54,824 nt of DNA from an uncultured Caulobacteraceae bacterium (GTDB lineage: Bacteria; Pseudomonadota; Alphaproteobacteria; Caulobacterales; Caulobacteraceae): NCBI GenBank assembly GCA_903872075.1, contig CAIQJF010000076.1, positions 1 through 54,824 of the forward strand, given 5' to 3'. Position 1 is the first letter of the stretch. Each line of letters begins with the position of its first letter. The notes beneath the pieces are model-generated. The model searched no databases. It was not told the DNA's origin and saw only the letters and a list, made by a program, of their open reading frames with translations. This document shows, in pieces, positions 15,424 through 23,882 of this stretch. A program made the position numbers and the translations under genes.

Positions 15424-16419
15424 ATGGACACCACCCGCAGACAGGCGCTGGGCTTGGCCGGCGGCGCGGCCGCGGCGGCGGCCGTCGCGGCCGCGGCCCC
15501 AGGTCTTGCCACGGCGGCGACGCGCTGGGGCAGTCCGGTTAAGACCTTGTTCTGGACCGCGACGGTGACGCCCTGCGACAAGAACCTGAAGTTCGATCCC
15601 GGGGCGTTCCGCGACATCCTCGCCTGGTATCGCCACTGCGGCGCCGATGGGGTCGTCGTCCTGGGCACAAGCGGGGAATTCCCCTCCTTCTCCATGGCCG
15701 AACGCAAGCTGATCGCGGAGACGGCGCTGAAGGACAAGCTGGGGCTGAACATCATCGTCGGGCCTGGCACGTCGAACTTCCCGGAAACCCTGGAGCTGGC
15801 CTTGCACGCCCAGGACCACGGCGCCGACGGACTGCTGGTGATCCCGCCGTTCTATTACAACAACCCCGGCGTCGAGCCGCTGACCCGCTATTATTCGATG
15901 TTGTTCGACAAGGTCAGCATGCCGATCAACCTCTACCACATCCCCGGCACCAGCGAGGCGCCGATCCCGATCGAGTTGCTGAAGAACCTGCAGCACTATC
16001 CCAACCTGGCCGGCATCAAGGACTCCACCGGCAATCCGGCGGGCTATGCCGCCTTCGTGGCCGCGTGCCCTGAGCTGAACATGCGCACGGGCACGGGCAA
16101 CAACCTCGAACACGCCCTTGATCACGGCATGGGCGCCATCCTGGCCGAAGGTAATGTGTTCACCAAGATGTGCGCCGACACCTTCGCCGCCTACCGCGCC
16201 GGCAAGGACTATCACGTCCCGCTGGAGCGCATGCGCGCGGCGGAAAAGCTCATGCGCGGCGCCGGCACCAACATCGATTCCTACGGGCCGATGAAATACG
16301 CGATCGGCCTGGAGATGGGCGGACCGCAGACCTACCAGCGGCCACCCAATCCGGATGTCACCGACGCCCAGAAGGCGGCGATCCGCGAGACCCTGGCCAA
16401 GATCAAGGACCTGCCCTGA
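15424..16419 (+). CDS. DapA-family (DHDPS/NAL) lyase with a Tat signal
   Basis: A 331-residue class I aldolase of the dihydrodipicolinate synthase/N-acetylneuraminate lyase superfamily. The catalytic residues are present: Lys199 in GIKDSTGN forms the Schiff base, Tyr171 lies in YHIPG, and GTSGEF is the pyruvate-carboxylate loop. The first 33 residues (MDTTRRQALGLAGGAAAAAA...) form a Tat-type leader, so the enzyme is probably exported folded. That is unusual, since the family is cytosolic. AGGAGG (15413-15418) precedes the ATG. It opens the cluster with the PQQ dehydrogenase, 25 bases away. It probably cleaves or dehydrates a 2-keto acid; it is not likely to make lysine. Confidence 0.87.
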   Translation: MDTTRRQALGLAGGAAAAAAVAAAAPGLATAATRWGSPVKTLFWTATVTPCDKNLKFDPGAFRDILAWYRHCGADGVVVLGTSGEFPSFSMAERKLIAETALKDKLGLNIIVGPGTSNFPETLELALHAQDHGADGLLVIPPFYYNNPGVEPLTRYYSMLFDKVSMPINLYHIPGTSEAPIPIELLKNLQHYPNLAGIKDSTGNPAGYAAFVAACPELNMRTGTGNNLEHALDHGMGAILAEGNVFTKMCADTFAAYRAGKDYHVPLERMRAAEKLMRGAGTNIDSYGPMKYAIGLEMGGPQTYQRPPNPDVTDAQKAAIRETLAKIKDLP

Positions 16420-16444
16420 GCAGGCCCGCCGGAAACCATTACCC

Positions 16445-18499
16445 ATGACTCACCGCACGACCGCCCTCATCCGCGCCGCCCTGTCGGCCGCCCTGCTCCT
16501 GTCCGCCGGGACCCTGCGCGCGGCGATCCCCGATGTGGACTGGCCCACCTACACCGGCGATCTGGCCGGCAGCCGCTACAAGCCGCTCGACCAGATCAAC
16601 GCCGGCAATTTCAACCAGCTGGAGGTGGCCTGGCGCTTCAAGACCGACGCCATCGGCAACCGTCCCGAATACAAGCTGGAGGGCACGCCGCTCGAAGTCG
16701 GCGGCGTGCTCTACGCCACAGCCGGCACCCGCCGGGGTGTCATCGCCCTGGACGCGGTGACAGGCGAATTGTTGTGGATGCACGGCGAGCATGAAGGCGC
16801 CCGGGGCGCGGCGGCGCCCCGCCAGCTGTCCGGGCGAGGTCTCGCCTATTGGACCGACGGCAAGGAAAAACGCATCCTCTATGTCACGCCGGGTTACCGG
16901 TTGATCGCGCTGGACGCGGCGACCGGCCAGCCGGTTCCGGGTTTCGGGACCGACGGGGCGATCGATCTCAAGGCCGACTTCGACCAGGACGTACGTCCCG
17001 ATCTCGTCACCGGCGAAGTGGGCCTGCACTCCGCGCCCGTGGTGGCGGGCAACACTGTTCTTGTGGGAGCCGCGTTCCGCGAAGGCTTCACCCCGGCGAA
17101 GATGCACAACAACATCGGCTATGTGCGCGCCTTCGACGTGCGCACCGGCAAACGCCTATGGGCCTTCCACACCATCCCGAAGAAGGGCGAGTTCGGCTAC
17201 GACACGTGGCTGAATGGTTCGGCGGAGACCACCGGCAACACAGCCGTCTGGACTCAGATGACCGTCGATGAGGCGTCGAACACGGCCTATCTGCCGGTGG
17301 AATCGCCCACCAGTGACTTCTACGGCGGCCAGCGGCCCGGCAACGGCCTGTTCGGCAACACCCTGGTGGCCGTCGACCTGACCACCGGCCAGCGCAAATG
17401 GCATTTCCAGGAAATCCACCACGAGATCTGGGACTACGACAACTCCTCGGCCCCGCTGCTCATGGACATCAACGTCTCAGGCAAGCCGATCAAGGCCGTC
17501 GCCCTGCCCAGCAAACAGGGCTTCCTCTATGTGTTCGACCGGCTCACCGGAAAGCCGGTCTGGCCGATCCCCGAGGTGAAGGTTCCCAAGGGCGATGTGC
17601 CCGGCGAGTGGTACGCCCCCACCCAGCCGATCCCCACGAAGCCGAAGGCCTATACGCGCAACGGCGTGTCGGTGGACGACCTGATCGATTTCACGCCCGA
17701 ACTGCGTCAGAAGGCGCTGGAGATCGTCAAGAACTACAAGATGGGCCCGGTCTACACCCCGCCCGTGGTCAGCACGGCGCCCGGCCCGCTGGGCACCCTC
17801 AACATGTCGCCCAACGGCGGCACCAACTGGCCGGGCGGCTCCTTCGATCCGGAGACCCACACGGTCTATGTCTACGCCTGCAACTCCTGTCTGAACTCCA
17901 GCGGCCTGCAACGCCCGCCGGCGGGCATGAGCGATATCGACTGGGTGGTGGGCGAAGCCGGCGTGCCGGTGACCATGATCCGGGGCCCGGGCGAGAACGC
18001 CGGGGCGGACGCGCCGCTTCCCAAGACCAAGCCGGGCGGCGGCGACGGCTACCGGCGTCTGAGCGTCGACGGCCTGCCGCTGCAGAAACCACCGTACGCC
18101 ACCATCAGCGCCATCAATCTCGATAGCGGCGATATCATCTGGCAGATCGCCCATGGCGAGACCCCGGACTACGTCCGCAACCATCCGGCCCTGAAGGGCC
18201 TGAGCATCCCGCGCACCGGCCAGACCGGCTACGGCATCGGCACCTTGGTGACGAAGTCGCTGGTCGTCGCCGGCGACGGCATGGTGACCACCACGGCCGA
18301 CCACCCGCGCGGCGCCATGCTGCGCGCCTATGACAAGGCGACCGGCAAGGAAGTGGGCGCGGTGTGGATGCCCGCGCCGCAAAGCGGCTCGCCCATGACC
18401 TACAGCGTCGGCGGCAAGCAGTATCTGGTGGTAGCGGTGAGCGGCGGCGCCTATTCGGGCGAATATATCGCCTACGCCCTGCCCTCCTCCGGCCAGTGA
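16445..18499 (+). CDS. PQQ-dependent dehydrogenase (quinoprotein beta-propeller)
   Basis: A 684-residue periplasmic quinoprotein. Residues 1-24 form a signal peptide (MTHRTTALIRAALSAALLLS), followed by PDVDWPTYTGDLAGSRYKPL, the usual N-terminus of membrane-type glucose/polyol dehydrogenases, but without their membrane helices. Tryptophan-docking repeats of the eight-bladed propeller recur (DAVTGELLWMH, DVRTGKRLWAFH, DLTTGQRKWHFQ, GKPVWPIP). There is no C-terminal haem domain; the next gene supplies a cytochrome c. It would oxidise a sugar, polyol or alcohol in the periplasm and pass electrons to that cytochrome. No PQQ synthesis gene is in the window. The start at 16445 is chosen from the signal peptide. 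Confidence 0.9.
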   Translation: MTHRTTALIRAALSAALLLSAGTLRAAIPDVDWPTYTGDLAGSRYKPLDQINAGNFNQLEVAWRFKTDAIGNRPEYKLEGTPLEVGGVLYATAGTRRGVIALDAVTGELLWMHGEHEGARGAAAPRQLSGRGLAYWTDGKEKRILYVTPGYRLIALDAATGQPVPGFGTDGAIDLKADFDQDVRPDLVTGEVGLHSAPVVAGNTVLVGAAFREGFTPAKMHNNIGYVRAFDVRTGKRLWAFHTIPKKGEFGYDTWLNGSAETTGNTAVWTQMTVDEASNTAYLPVESPTSDFYGGQRPGNGLFGNTLVAVDLTTGQRKWHFQEIHHEIWDYDNSSAPLLMDINVSGKPIKAVALPSKQGFLYVFDRLTGKPVWPIPEVKVPKGDVPGEWYAPTQPIPTKPKAYTRNGVSVDDLIDFTPELRQKALEIVKNYKMGPVYTPPVVSTAPGPLGTLNMSPNGGTNWPGGSFDPETHTVYVYACNSCLNSSGLQRPPAGMSDIDWVVGEAGVPVTMIRGPGENAGADAPLPKTKPGGGDGYRRLSVDGLPLQKPPYATISAINLDSGDIIWQIAHGETPDYVRNHPALKGLSIPRTGQTGYGIGTLVTKSLVVAGDGMVTTTADHPRGAMLRAYDKATGKEVGAVWMPAPQSGSPMTYSVGGKQYLVVAVSGGAYSGEYIAYALPSSGQ

Positions 18500-18512
18500 C
18501 CCGGGTCCCGGC

Positions 18513-19955
18513 ATGAGGGTAAGGCTATCCACCGGCCTGATCGGCGCCCTGGCGGCGGCGATCGTGGCCATGGTTCTGGGCGAGCCCCTGGCTCAGGAGA
18601 GCCAGAAGAGCGTCTGGAGCGGGATCTACACCCCGCAGCAGGCCGAACGGGGCGCGGCCGGCTATGCGCAGAATTGCCAGAAGTGCCACGGCGCCCAGCT
18701 CCAGGGCCTGGGCGAGGCCAAGCCGCTGACCGGCTCGGAGTTCCTGTCCAACTGGAACGGCCTGACGGTCGGCGACCTGTTCGACCGGGTCCGCACCACC
18801 ATGCCGCTGGACAACCCGCGGGCGCTGACCCGCGAGGCCTATGCAGATATCCTGGCCTATGTTCTGAAATTCAACGGCTTTCCGGCAGGACCCGCCGAGA
18901 TGGACCACCGCACCGAGGTGCTGGCCGGCATCCGCTTCGACGCCTTCCGGGCGTCGGCGGCGCGCGGATCGCTCCTGGCCCACGCCTTCGCCGAACCCGT
19001 CCCCAACAGCCAGCCCAATCCCTATGTGGCGCAGCCGGGTTTCCTGGCCTTCCCGGCAGGGCGGTCCGCCGGGTCGACGAGCGGCGTCGCCGTGGACAGC
19101 CAGGGCCACATCTGGGTGGCGGACCGGTGCGCCGCGAACAGCTGCGACGGCAGCGATCTCGACCCGGTTCTCGAGTTCGCGTCCAATGGCGCCTTCATAA
19201 AGAGCTTCGGCAAAGGCCTGATGGTGTTCCCCCACGGCCTGTTCGTGGACGGCCACGACCGCATCTGGGTCACCTGCGCCCAGGCGAAAGACGGCCGGGG
19301 CGCGCAGGTCTTCGCCTTCGATAGCCAAGGCCATCGATTGATGACGCTCGGAAAAGCGGGAATATCACGGGAGGGTCCGGACACCTTCAGCGAGCCCAAC
19401 GCCGTCATCGTGGCGCGGGACGGCACAATCCTCGTCGCCGACGGCCACAGTCCGGGCAAGGGACCCGCCCGGATTGTCCGCTTCGACGCCAAGGGCAAGT
19501 TCCTCGGCCAATGGGGAACGCGCGGCCCCGCCCGCGGCCAGATGGAAGTGCCCCACACCCTGGCCATGGATTCCAAGGGCCGCCTGTTCGTCGGCGACCG
19601 CTGGAACAACCGCATCGACATCTTCACGCCCGAGGGCAAGCTGCTCGATGTCTGGACGCAGTTCGGAAGGCCGAGCGGGATCTATATCGACAAGGCCGAC
19701 CGCATCTATGTGGCCGACTCCGAATCTCGCGCCCGAGATGGCTATGGTCATAACCCAGGTTGGAAGCGCGGCATCCGCGTCGGCGACGCCCGCACCGGGG
19801 CCGTCACCGCCTTCATCCCCGACACCGAAACCGACCCCGAAAGCCAGGCCACCAGCGGGCCCGAAGGCGTGTGGGCGGACAGCCACGGCGTGATCTATGG
19901 CGCCCAGGTGCTGCGCAAGGGCGTCATGCGCTACCTGCCGCCGTCGAAACCTTAA
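18513..19955 (+). CDS. Cytochrome c domain fused to an NHL beta-propeller
   Basis: A 480-residue exported protein in two parts. After a signal segment (residues 1-28), residues 35-130 form a cytochrome c with the haem motif CQKCH (Cys55, Cys58, His59) and a likely axial Met in TTMPLDNP. Residues 160-480 are an NHL/peptidylglycine-lyase-like propeller with repeats such as SGVAVDSQGHIWVADR, HGLFVDGHDRIWVT, HTLAMDSKGRLFVGDR and SGIYIDKADRIYVADS. The cytochrome is the natural electron acceptor for the dehydrogenase 13 bases upstream. The propeller may bind or hydrolyse the product. I know of no named protein with exactly this architecture. The break between the domains is clear and there is no frameshift. 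Confidence 0.87.
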   Translation: MRVRLSTGLIGALAAAIVAMVLGEPLAQESQKSVWSGIYTPQQAERGAAGYAQNCQKCHGAQLQGLGEAKPLTGSEFLSNWNGLTVGDLFDRVRTTMPLDNPRALTREAYADILAYVLKFNGFPAGPAEMDHRTEVLAGIRFDAFRASAARGSLLAHAFAEPVPNSQPNPYVAQPGFLAFPAGRSAGSTSGVAVDSQGHIWVADRCAANSCDGSDLDPVLEFASNGAFIKSFGKGLMVFPHGLFVDGHDRIWVTCAQAKDGRGAQVFAFDSQGHRLMTLGKAGISREGPDTFSEPNAVIVARDGTILVADGHSPGKGPARIVRFDAKGKFLGQWGTRGPARGQMEVPHTLAMDSKGRLFVGDRWNNRIDIFTPEGKLLDVWTQFGRPSGIYIDKADRIYVADSESRARDGYGHNPGWKRGIRVGDARTGAVTAFIPDTETDPESQATSGPEGVWADSHGVIYGAQVLRKGVMRYLPPSKP

Positions 19956-20025
19956 GACCAGGCGCCTTTCCCACCCCCCGCGTGGCGCCCTATGGTCAGG
20001 CGCACAACGACAACGGGAGGGCCGC

Positions 20026-20895
20026 TTGGCCGACGACGCGCAAACTCTGACCCTTGCCGCCTATGAGTGCTTCGATGTGTCCATCGACGCCGGGGTCGCC
20101 CACATCCGCCTGAAGCGCCCCGAGGCGTTCAACAGCATGGTCCGGGCGTTCTGGCGCGAGTTGCCCGCCATCGTCGAGGCGATCAACGACGGCGCCCTCG
20201 CCCGCTGCATCGTCATCTCCTCCACCGGCAAGCACTTCTGCTCGGGCATGGACCTGGCCGTGTTCGGCGGCGGCGAGGGCTCCGGTGAACGGCAGGCCGA
20301 CCGGGCCACGGCCGGCGAGATGATGCGCCATCATGTGCGCCACCTGCAGGACAGCTTCACCGCGCTCGAAAAGGCGCGGATGCCGGTTCTGGCCGCCATC
20401 CAGGGCGGCTGCATCGGCGGCGGGGTCGACCTCGTCTCGGCCTGCGACATCCGCTACGCCACCGCCGACGCCTTCTTCTGCGTGCAGGAGATCAATATCG
20501 GCATGACCGCCGACGTGGGCACCTTCCCCCGCCTCTGCGGCCTGATTCCCCAGGGCTGGGTGCGCGAGATGGCCTATACCGGCCGCCGGCTGCCGGCCCA
20601 CAAGGCCCGCGAGATCGGCCTGGTGAACGAGGTGTTCGACACCCAGGAAGAGCTGCTGACCCACGTGATGGCGACGGCGCGCGAGATCGCCTCCAAGGCC
20701 CCCCTGGCGGTGGCCGGCTCGAAGGTGATGATCAACTACGCCCGCGACCACACCATCGACGACGGGCTCGACTACATCGCCACCTGGCAGACCGGCATGT
20801 TCTCCGGACCGCACATGGTCGAGGCCTTCACGGCCCGCAAGGAAGGCCGCGAGACGCGGTTCCCCGACCTGCTGCCGCTGCGCGACGGCCTTTAG
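20026..20895 (+). CDS. Enoyl-CoA hydratase/isomerase family protein (dienoyl-CoA isomerase-like)
   Basis: A 289-residue crotonase. The start is TTG at 20026, with a perfect GGGAGG 5 bases upstream; no in-frame ATG fits the family N-terminus. The oxyanion-hole segments are GKHFCSGMDLAVFGGG and IQGGCIGGGVDL. The active-site stretch QEINIGMTADVGTFPRL keeps the Glu and Asp used by delta3,5-delta2,4-dienoyl-CoA isomerases (ECH1), rather than the second Glu of ordinary hydratases. It is cytosolic, with no signal. Its place in a cluster of periplasmic enzymes suggests that the imported product is degraded by a beta-oxidation-like route. Confidence 0.88.
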   Translation: MADDAQTLTLAAYECFDVSIDAGVAHIRLKRPEAFNSMVRAFWRELPAIVEAINDGALARCIVISSTGKHFCSGMDLAVFGGGEGSGERQADRATAGEMMRHHVRHLQDSFTALEKARMPVLAAIQGGCIGGGVDLVSACDIRYATADAFFCVQEINIGMTADVGTFPRLCGLIPQGWVREMAYTGRRLPAHKAREIGLVNEVFDTQEELLTHVMATAREIASKAPLAVAGSKVMINYARDHTIDDGLDYIATWQTGMFSGPHMVEAFTARKEGRETRFPDLLPLRDGL

Positions 20896-20916
20896 TCTCA
20901 CACAGGAAAGACGAGC

Positions 20917-21795
20917 ATGGGACGCGTGACGACGGTTCTGACCGAGGGTGTCTATTTCGGCGAAGGGCCGCGCTGGCATGAGGGCCGGCTGTGGTTCAGC
21001 GACTTCTACGCCCACGCGGTGAAGTCGGTCTCCCTGGCCGGCGATATGCGGACAGAGTTCGAGATCGACGACAGGCCCTCAGGCCTGGGCTGGGCGCCGG
21101 ACGGATCGATGCTGATTGTCTCCATGACCAAGCGCCAGGTCCTGCGCCGCACCGCGGATGGTCAGATCACCGTCCACGCTGACCTGAACGGCCTCGCCGA
21201 CTTTCATTGCAACGACATGGTGGTGGACGCGGCCGGCCGGGCCTATGTGGGCAATTTCGGCTTCGACCTCGACGCCGAGATCGTCAGCCGCGGCGTGGAG
21301 AACGTGATCGCCGACCACCCCAAGGCCCGCCTGATCCTGGTGGGAGCAGACGGATCGGTGAGCGTCGCCGCGCCGGACATGAGCTTCCCCAACGGCCCGG
21401 TGATCACGCCCGACGGCAAGACCCTGATCGTGGGCGAGACCCTCGGCGGGGCGCTGACGGCCTTCGACATCGCCGCCGACGGGACCCTGTCCCACCGCCG
21501 GCAATGGGCCCCGACCTGGCCAGGGGTTCCCGACGGCATCTGCCTGGACGCCAAGGGCGCGATCTGGATCGCCAACCCCATCGCCCCGGAATGCGTGCTG
21601 ATCGCCGAGGGCGGCGAGGTGCTGGAGGTCATCGACACCGGCATGAACTGCTACGCCTGCATGCTGGGCGGCGACGACGGCCGCACCCTGTTCATGCTCA
21701 CCGCCCCCAGTTCCCTGGCCCACGAAGCCGCCGAGGCGCCGCGCGGCAAGATCGTCATCGCGACGGTGGACACTCCGGGCGCCGGCCGGCCCTGA
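20917..21795 (+). CDS. SMP-30/gluconolactonase/LRE family lactonase
   Basis: A 292-residue six-bladed propeller of the regucalcin/gluconolactonase family. The metal site residues are recognisable: Glu in YFGEGPRWHEGRLWFSD, Asn in FPNGPVITPDG and Asp in PDGICLDAKGAIWIA. These enzymes hydrolyse aldonolactones, the usual products of PQQ sugar dehydrogenases. No signal peptide is seen, so it probably acts in the cytosol. AGGA precedes the ATG by 10 bases. It is the last gene of the plus-strand cluster and converges with the PPOx-fold gene, with 10 bases between. Confidence 0.9.
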   Translation: MGRVTTVLTEGVYFGEGPRWHEGRLWFSDFYAHAVKSVSLAGDMRTEFEIDDRPSGLGWAPDGSMLIVSMTKRQVLRRTADGQITVHADLNGLADFHCNDMVVDAAGRAYVGNFGFDLDAEIVSRGVENVIADHPKARLILVGADGSVSVAAPDMSFPNGPVITPDGKTLIVGETLGGALTAFDIAADGTLSHRRQWAPTWPGVPDGICLDAKGAIWIANPIAPECVLIAEGGEVLEVIDTGMNCYACMLGGDDGRTLFMLTAPSSLAHEAAEAPRGKIVIATVDTPGAGRP

Positions 21796-21805
21796 CCCTC
21801 GGCGC

Positions 21806-22357
21806 TCAGGCGGGCTTCACCAGTCCCGGCAGCCCGTCGACTGAGCGCGCGTTGCCGCTGTAGCGCTTCGCCTCCCAGGTGTCCTGGTCAGCGGCGTCCA
21901 CCCAGCGCAGCAGCTGATCGCGCTCACCCTTGTAGTCATAGAACGGCACGGCCCAGCCGCAGCTGTCCTGGACCCGGGTGATGTGCACGATGATCACGCC
22001 CCGCGCCCGGCTGAAGGCGGGGAACAGGGCCATTTTCTCGGCGAAGCCCGGGTCGCCGAAGGCGATCGCCTCGCCCCGGCCATAGACCCGGACGATATTG
22101 GCCGCGCCCTCGAAGGCGCAGAACATCAGGGTGATGCGGCCGTTCTCGCGCACATGAGCGTGGGTCTCGATGCCCGAGCCGCCGAGGTCGAGATAGGCGA
22201 TGGTGTGATCGTCGAGGATCACGAGGCTGTCGTAGCCCTTGGGCGAGAGGTTCACCGACCCGTCCGCCGACAGCGGCGCTGTGGCGACGAAGAACATCTT
22301 CTGCCGCCGGATGAAGGCCTTCAGCTTGGCGTTGAGCGCGTCGTAGGTGGTCGCCAT
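21806..22357 (-). CDS. Pyridoxamine 5'-phosphate oxidase-fold (PPOx) family protein
   Basis: A 183-residue split-barrel flavoprotein-type protein: FFVATAPLSADGSVNLSPKGYDS, HVRENGRITLMFCAFEGAANIVRVYG and a C-terminal CGWAVPFYDYKGERDQLLRW segment. Proteins of this group bind FMN, haem or F420 and are not the vitamin B6 enzyme. It may detoxify or reduce a metabolite. It diverges from the MFS gene across 139 bases, and could share its control. Confidence 0.88.
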   Translation of the reverse strand: MATTYDALNAKLKAFIRRQKMFFVATAPLSADGSVNLSPKGYDSLVILDDHTIAYLDLGGSGIETHAHVRENGRITLMFCAFEGAANIVRVYGRGEAIAFGDPGFAEKMALFPAFSRARGVIIVHITRVQDSCGWAVPFYDYKGERDQLLRWVDAADQDTWEAKRYSGNARSVDGLPGLVKPA

Positions 22358-22496
22358 CTGTCGTCTCCCCCGATGAACGCCGCATTCCTAAACCGGAACC
22401 CGCCCGGACGGGAGCCCCGGCCCGCGCCGCGCCCTGGACCCGGCGGCCCAACCGGGCCTAACTCGCGGCAAGGGCAAACGCCGCGGGGGACACGGG

Positions 22497-23798
22497 ATGA
22501 CGACACTGGCGCAGGCGCCCGCGCGGCCCGTTCCGTCCATGGCCATGCGCTGGTACGTCCTGATCGTGATGAGCGTGGTCTACGCCATCTCCATCGCCGA
22601 TCGCTATGTGGTCTCCACGGTCCTCGACCCGATCCGCGACGAACTCAGCTTAAGCGACAGCGGCGTCGCCCTGCTCACCGGCGCGCCGCTGGCCCTGTTC
22701 TATGTGAGCTTCGGCATCCCGCTGTCGTGGCTCGCCGACCGATCCAACCGGCGCAACATCCTCAGCATCTCCCTGGTCGTCTGGTCGGTCATGAGCGCCG
22801 CATGCGGCCTGTCGCACAATGCGTGGCAGTTCATGCTGGCCCGGGTGGGGGTCGGCGTGGGCGAGGCGGGCGGCACGCCGCCGGCCAATTCGATCATCGG
22901 CGACTATTTCCCCGCCGGTCGCCGGCCCATGGCCATGGCGGTCTTCGCCCTCGGCGCGCCGGTGGGCGCCTGGCTGGGCGCCGATCTGGCCGGCTGGGTG
23001 GCCAATCTCTACGGCTGGCGCGCGGCCTTCTTCGTGCTCGGCCTGCCCGGGGTCGCCATCGGTCTGCTGGTCTGGGCGACGATCCGCGAGCCCGCGCGGG
23101 GGCGGCTCGACACCGTCGCCGAGGGACAGGCGCCCACGGTGATCGAAACCTTGCGGTTCATGGTCACCCAGAAGGCCAGCTTTCACGTCATGACCGGCGG
23201 GGCGCTCTCGGCTTTCTGGGGCTGGGGGCTGATGTATTTCACCCCGACCTTCATCCAGCGCACATGGTCGCTGAACGTCGGCGAGGCCGGGGCGGTCGTG
23301 GGGCCGATCCATTTGATCGGCGGCTCGCTGGCCAGCCTGGTCACCGCCTGGTTCCTGGCCCGCCCCGCCTTCGCCGACCCACGCCGCGTGGTCTGGATGC
23401 TGGCGGGGGTGACGGCGCTCTGCACCATCCCGTCGTTCATCGCCTACTGGACGCACGATCTGGCCCTGGCGCGGCTGATGTTCTGGCTGTTCATCCCGGC
23501 GATCTATTTCTACATCGGCCCGGCCATGGGCCTGGTGCAGAACCTCGCCCCGGCCCGGATGCGGGCGATGTTTATCGCCGTCTCCCTGGTGTCGGCCAAT
23601 GTCCTGAACCTGATCGTCGCCCCCTGGATCGTCGGGTGGCTGAGCGACCGCTTCGCCGGCCCGCACGGCGCCGACGCCGCCTCCCTGCGCCTGGCCCTGC
23701 TGATCCTCGCGCCCACGGGCTTCTGGGCCGCCTTCCACTACTGGCGCGCCGCAAAGACGATCGTCGAGGATCAGCGGCGGGCGGTGGGGTACATCTGA
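22497..23798 (+). CDS. MFS transporter (spinster-like)
   Basis: A 433-residue transporter with twelve predicted helices. After a short N-tail it reads WYVLIVMSVVYAISIADRYVVS, a signature of the spinster/hexuronate branch, then the loop-2/3 motif SWLADRSNRRNIL and RVGVGVGEAGGTPPANSIIGDYF. Related proteins in alphaproteobacteria take up organic acids, sugar acids or aromatic and steroid compounds. It starts 139 bases from the PPOx gene on the opposite strand and close to the oxidative cluster, so uptake of that cluster's product is a sensible guess. A GGGGG stretch precedes the ATG at 22497. Confidence 0.9.
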   Translation: MTTLAQAPARPVPSMAMRWYVLIVMSVVYAISIADRYVVSTVLDPIRDELSLSDSGVALLTGAPLALFYVSFGIPLSWLADRSNRRNILSISLVVWSVMSAACGLSHNAWQFMLARVGVGVGEAGGTPPANSIIGDYFPAGRRPMAMAVFALGAPVGAWLGADLAGWVANLYGWRAAFFVLGLPGVAIGLLVWATIREPARGRLDTVAEGQAPTVIETLRFMVTQKASFHVMTGGALSAFWGWGLMYFTPTFIQRTWSLNVGEAGAVVGPIHLIGGSLASLVTAWFLARPAFADPRRVVWMLAGVTALCTIPSFIAYWTHDLALARLMFWLFIPAIYFYIGPAMGLVQNLAPARMRAMFIAVSLVSANVLNLIVAPWIVGWLSDRFAGPHGADAASLRLALLILAPTGFWAAFHYWRAAKTIVEDQRRAVGYI

Positions 23799-23882
23799 GT
23801 CCGATCGCGCCCGGGCGACCCTTGCCAATCCTGCCAGGGAAAGCCTTACTGACCCGAGGGCGCAGGCCCATCGGGGGCGCCG

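Noticed and set aside
21806..22357. Vitamin B6 enzyme PdxH
   Set aside because: The fold is the same, but the sequence lacks the PdxH C-terminal region and substrate residues, and the length (183) is shorter.
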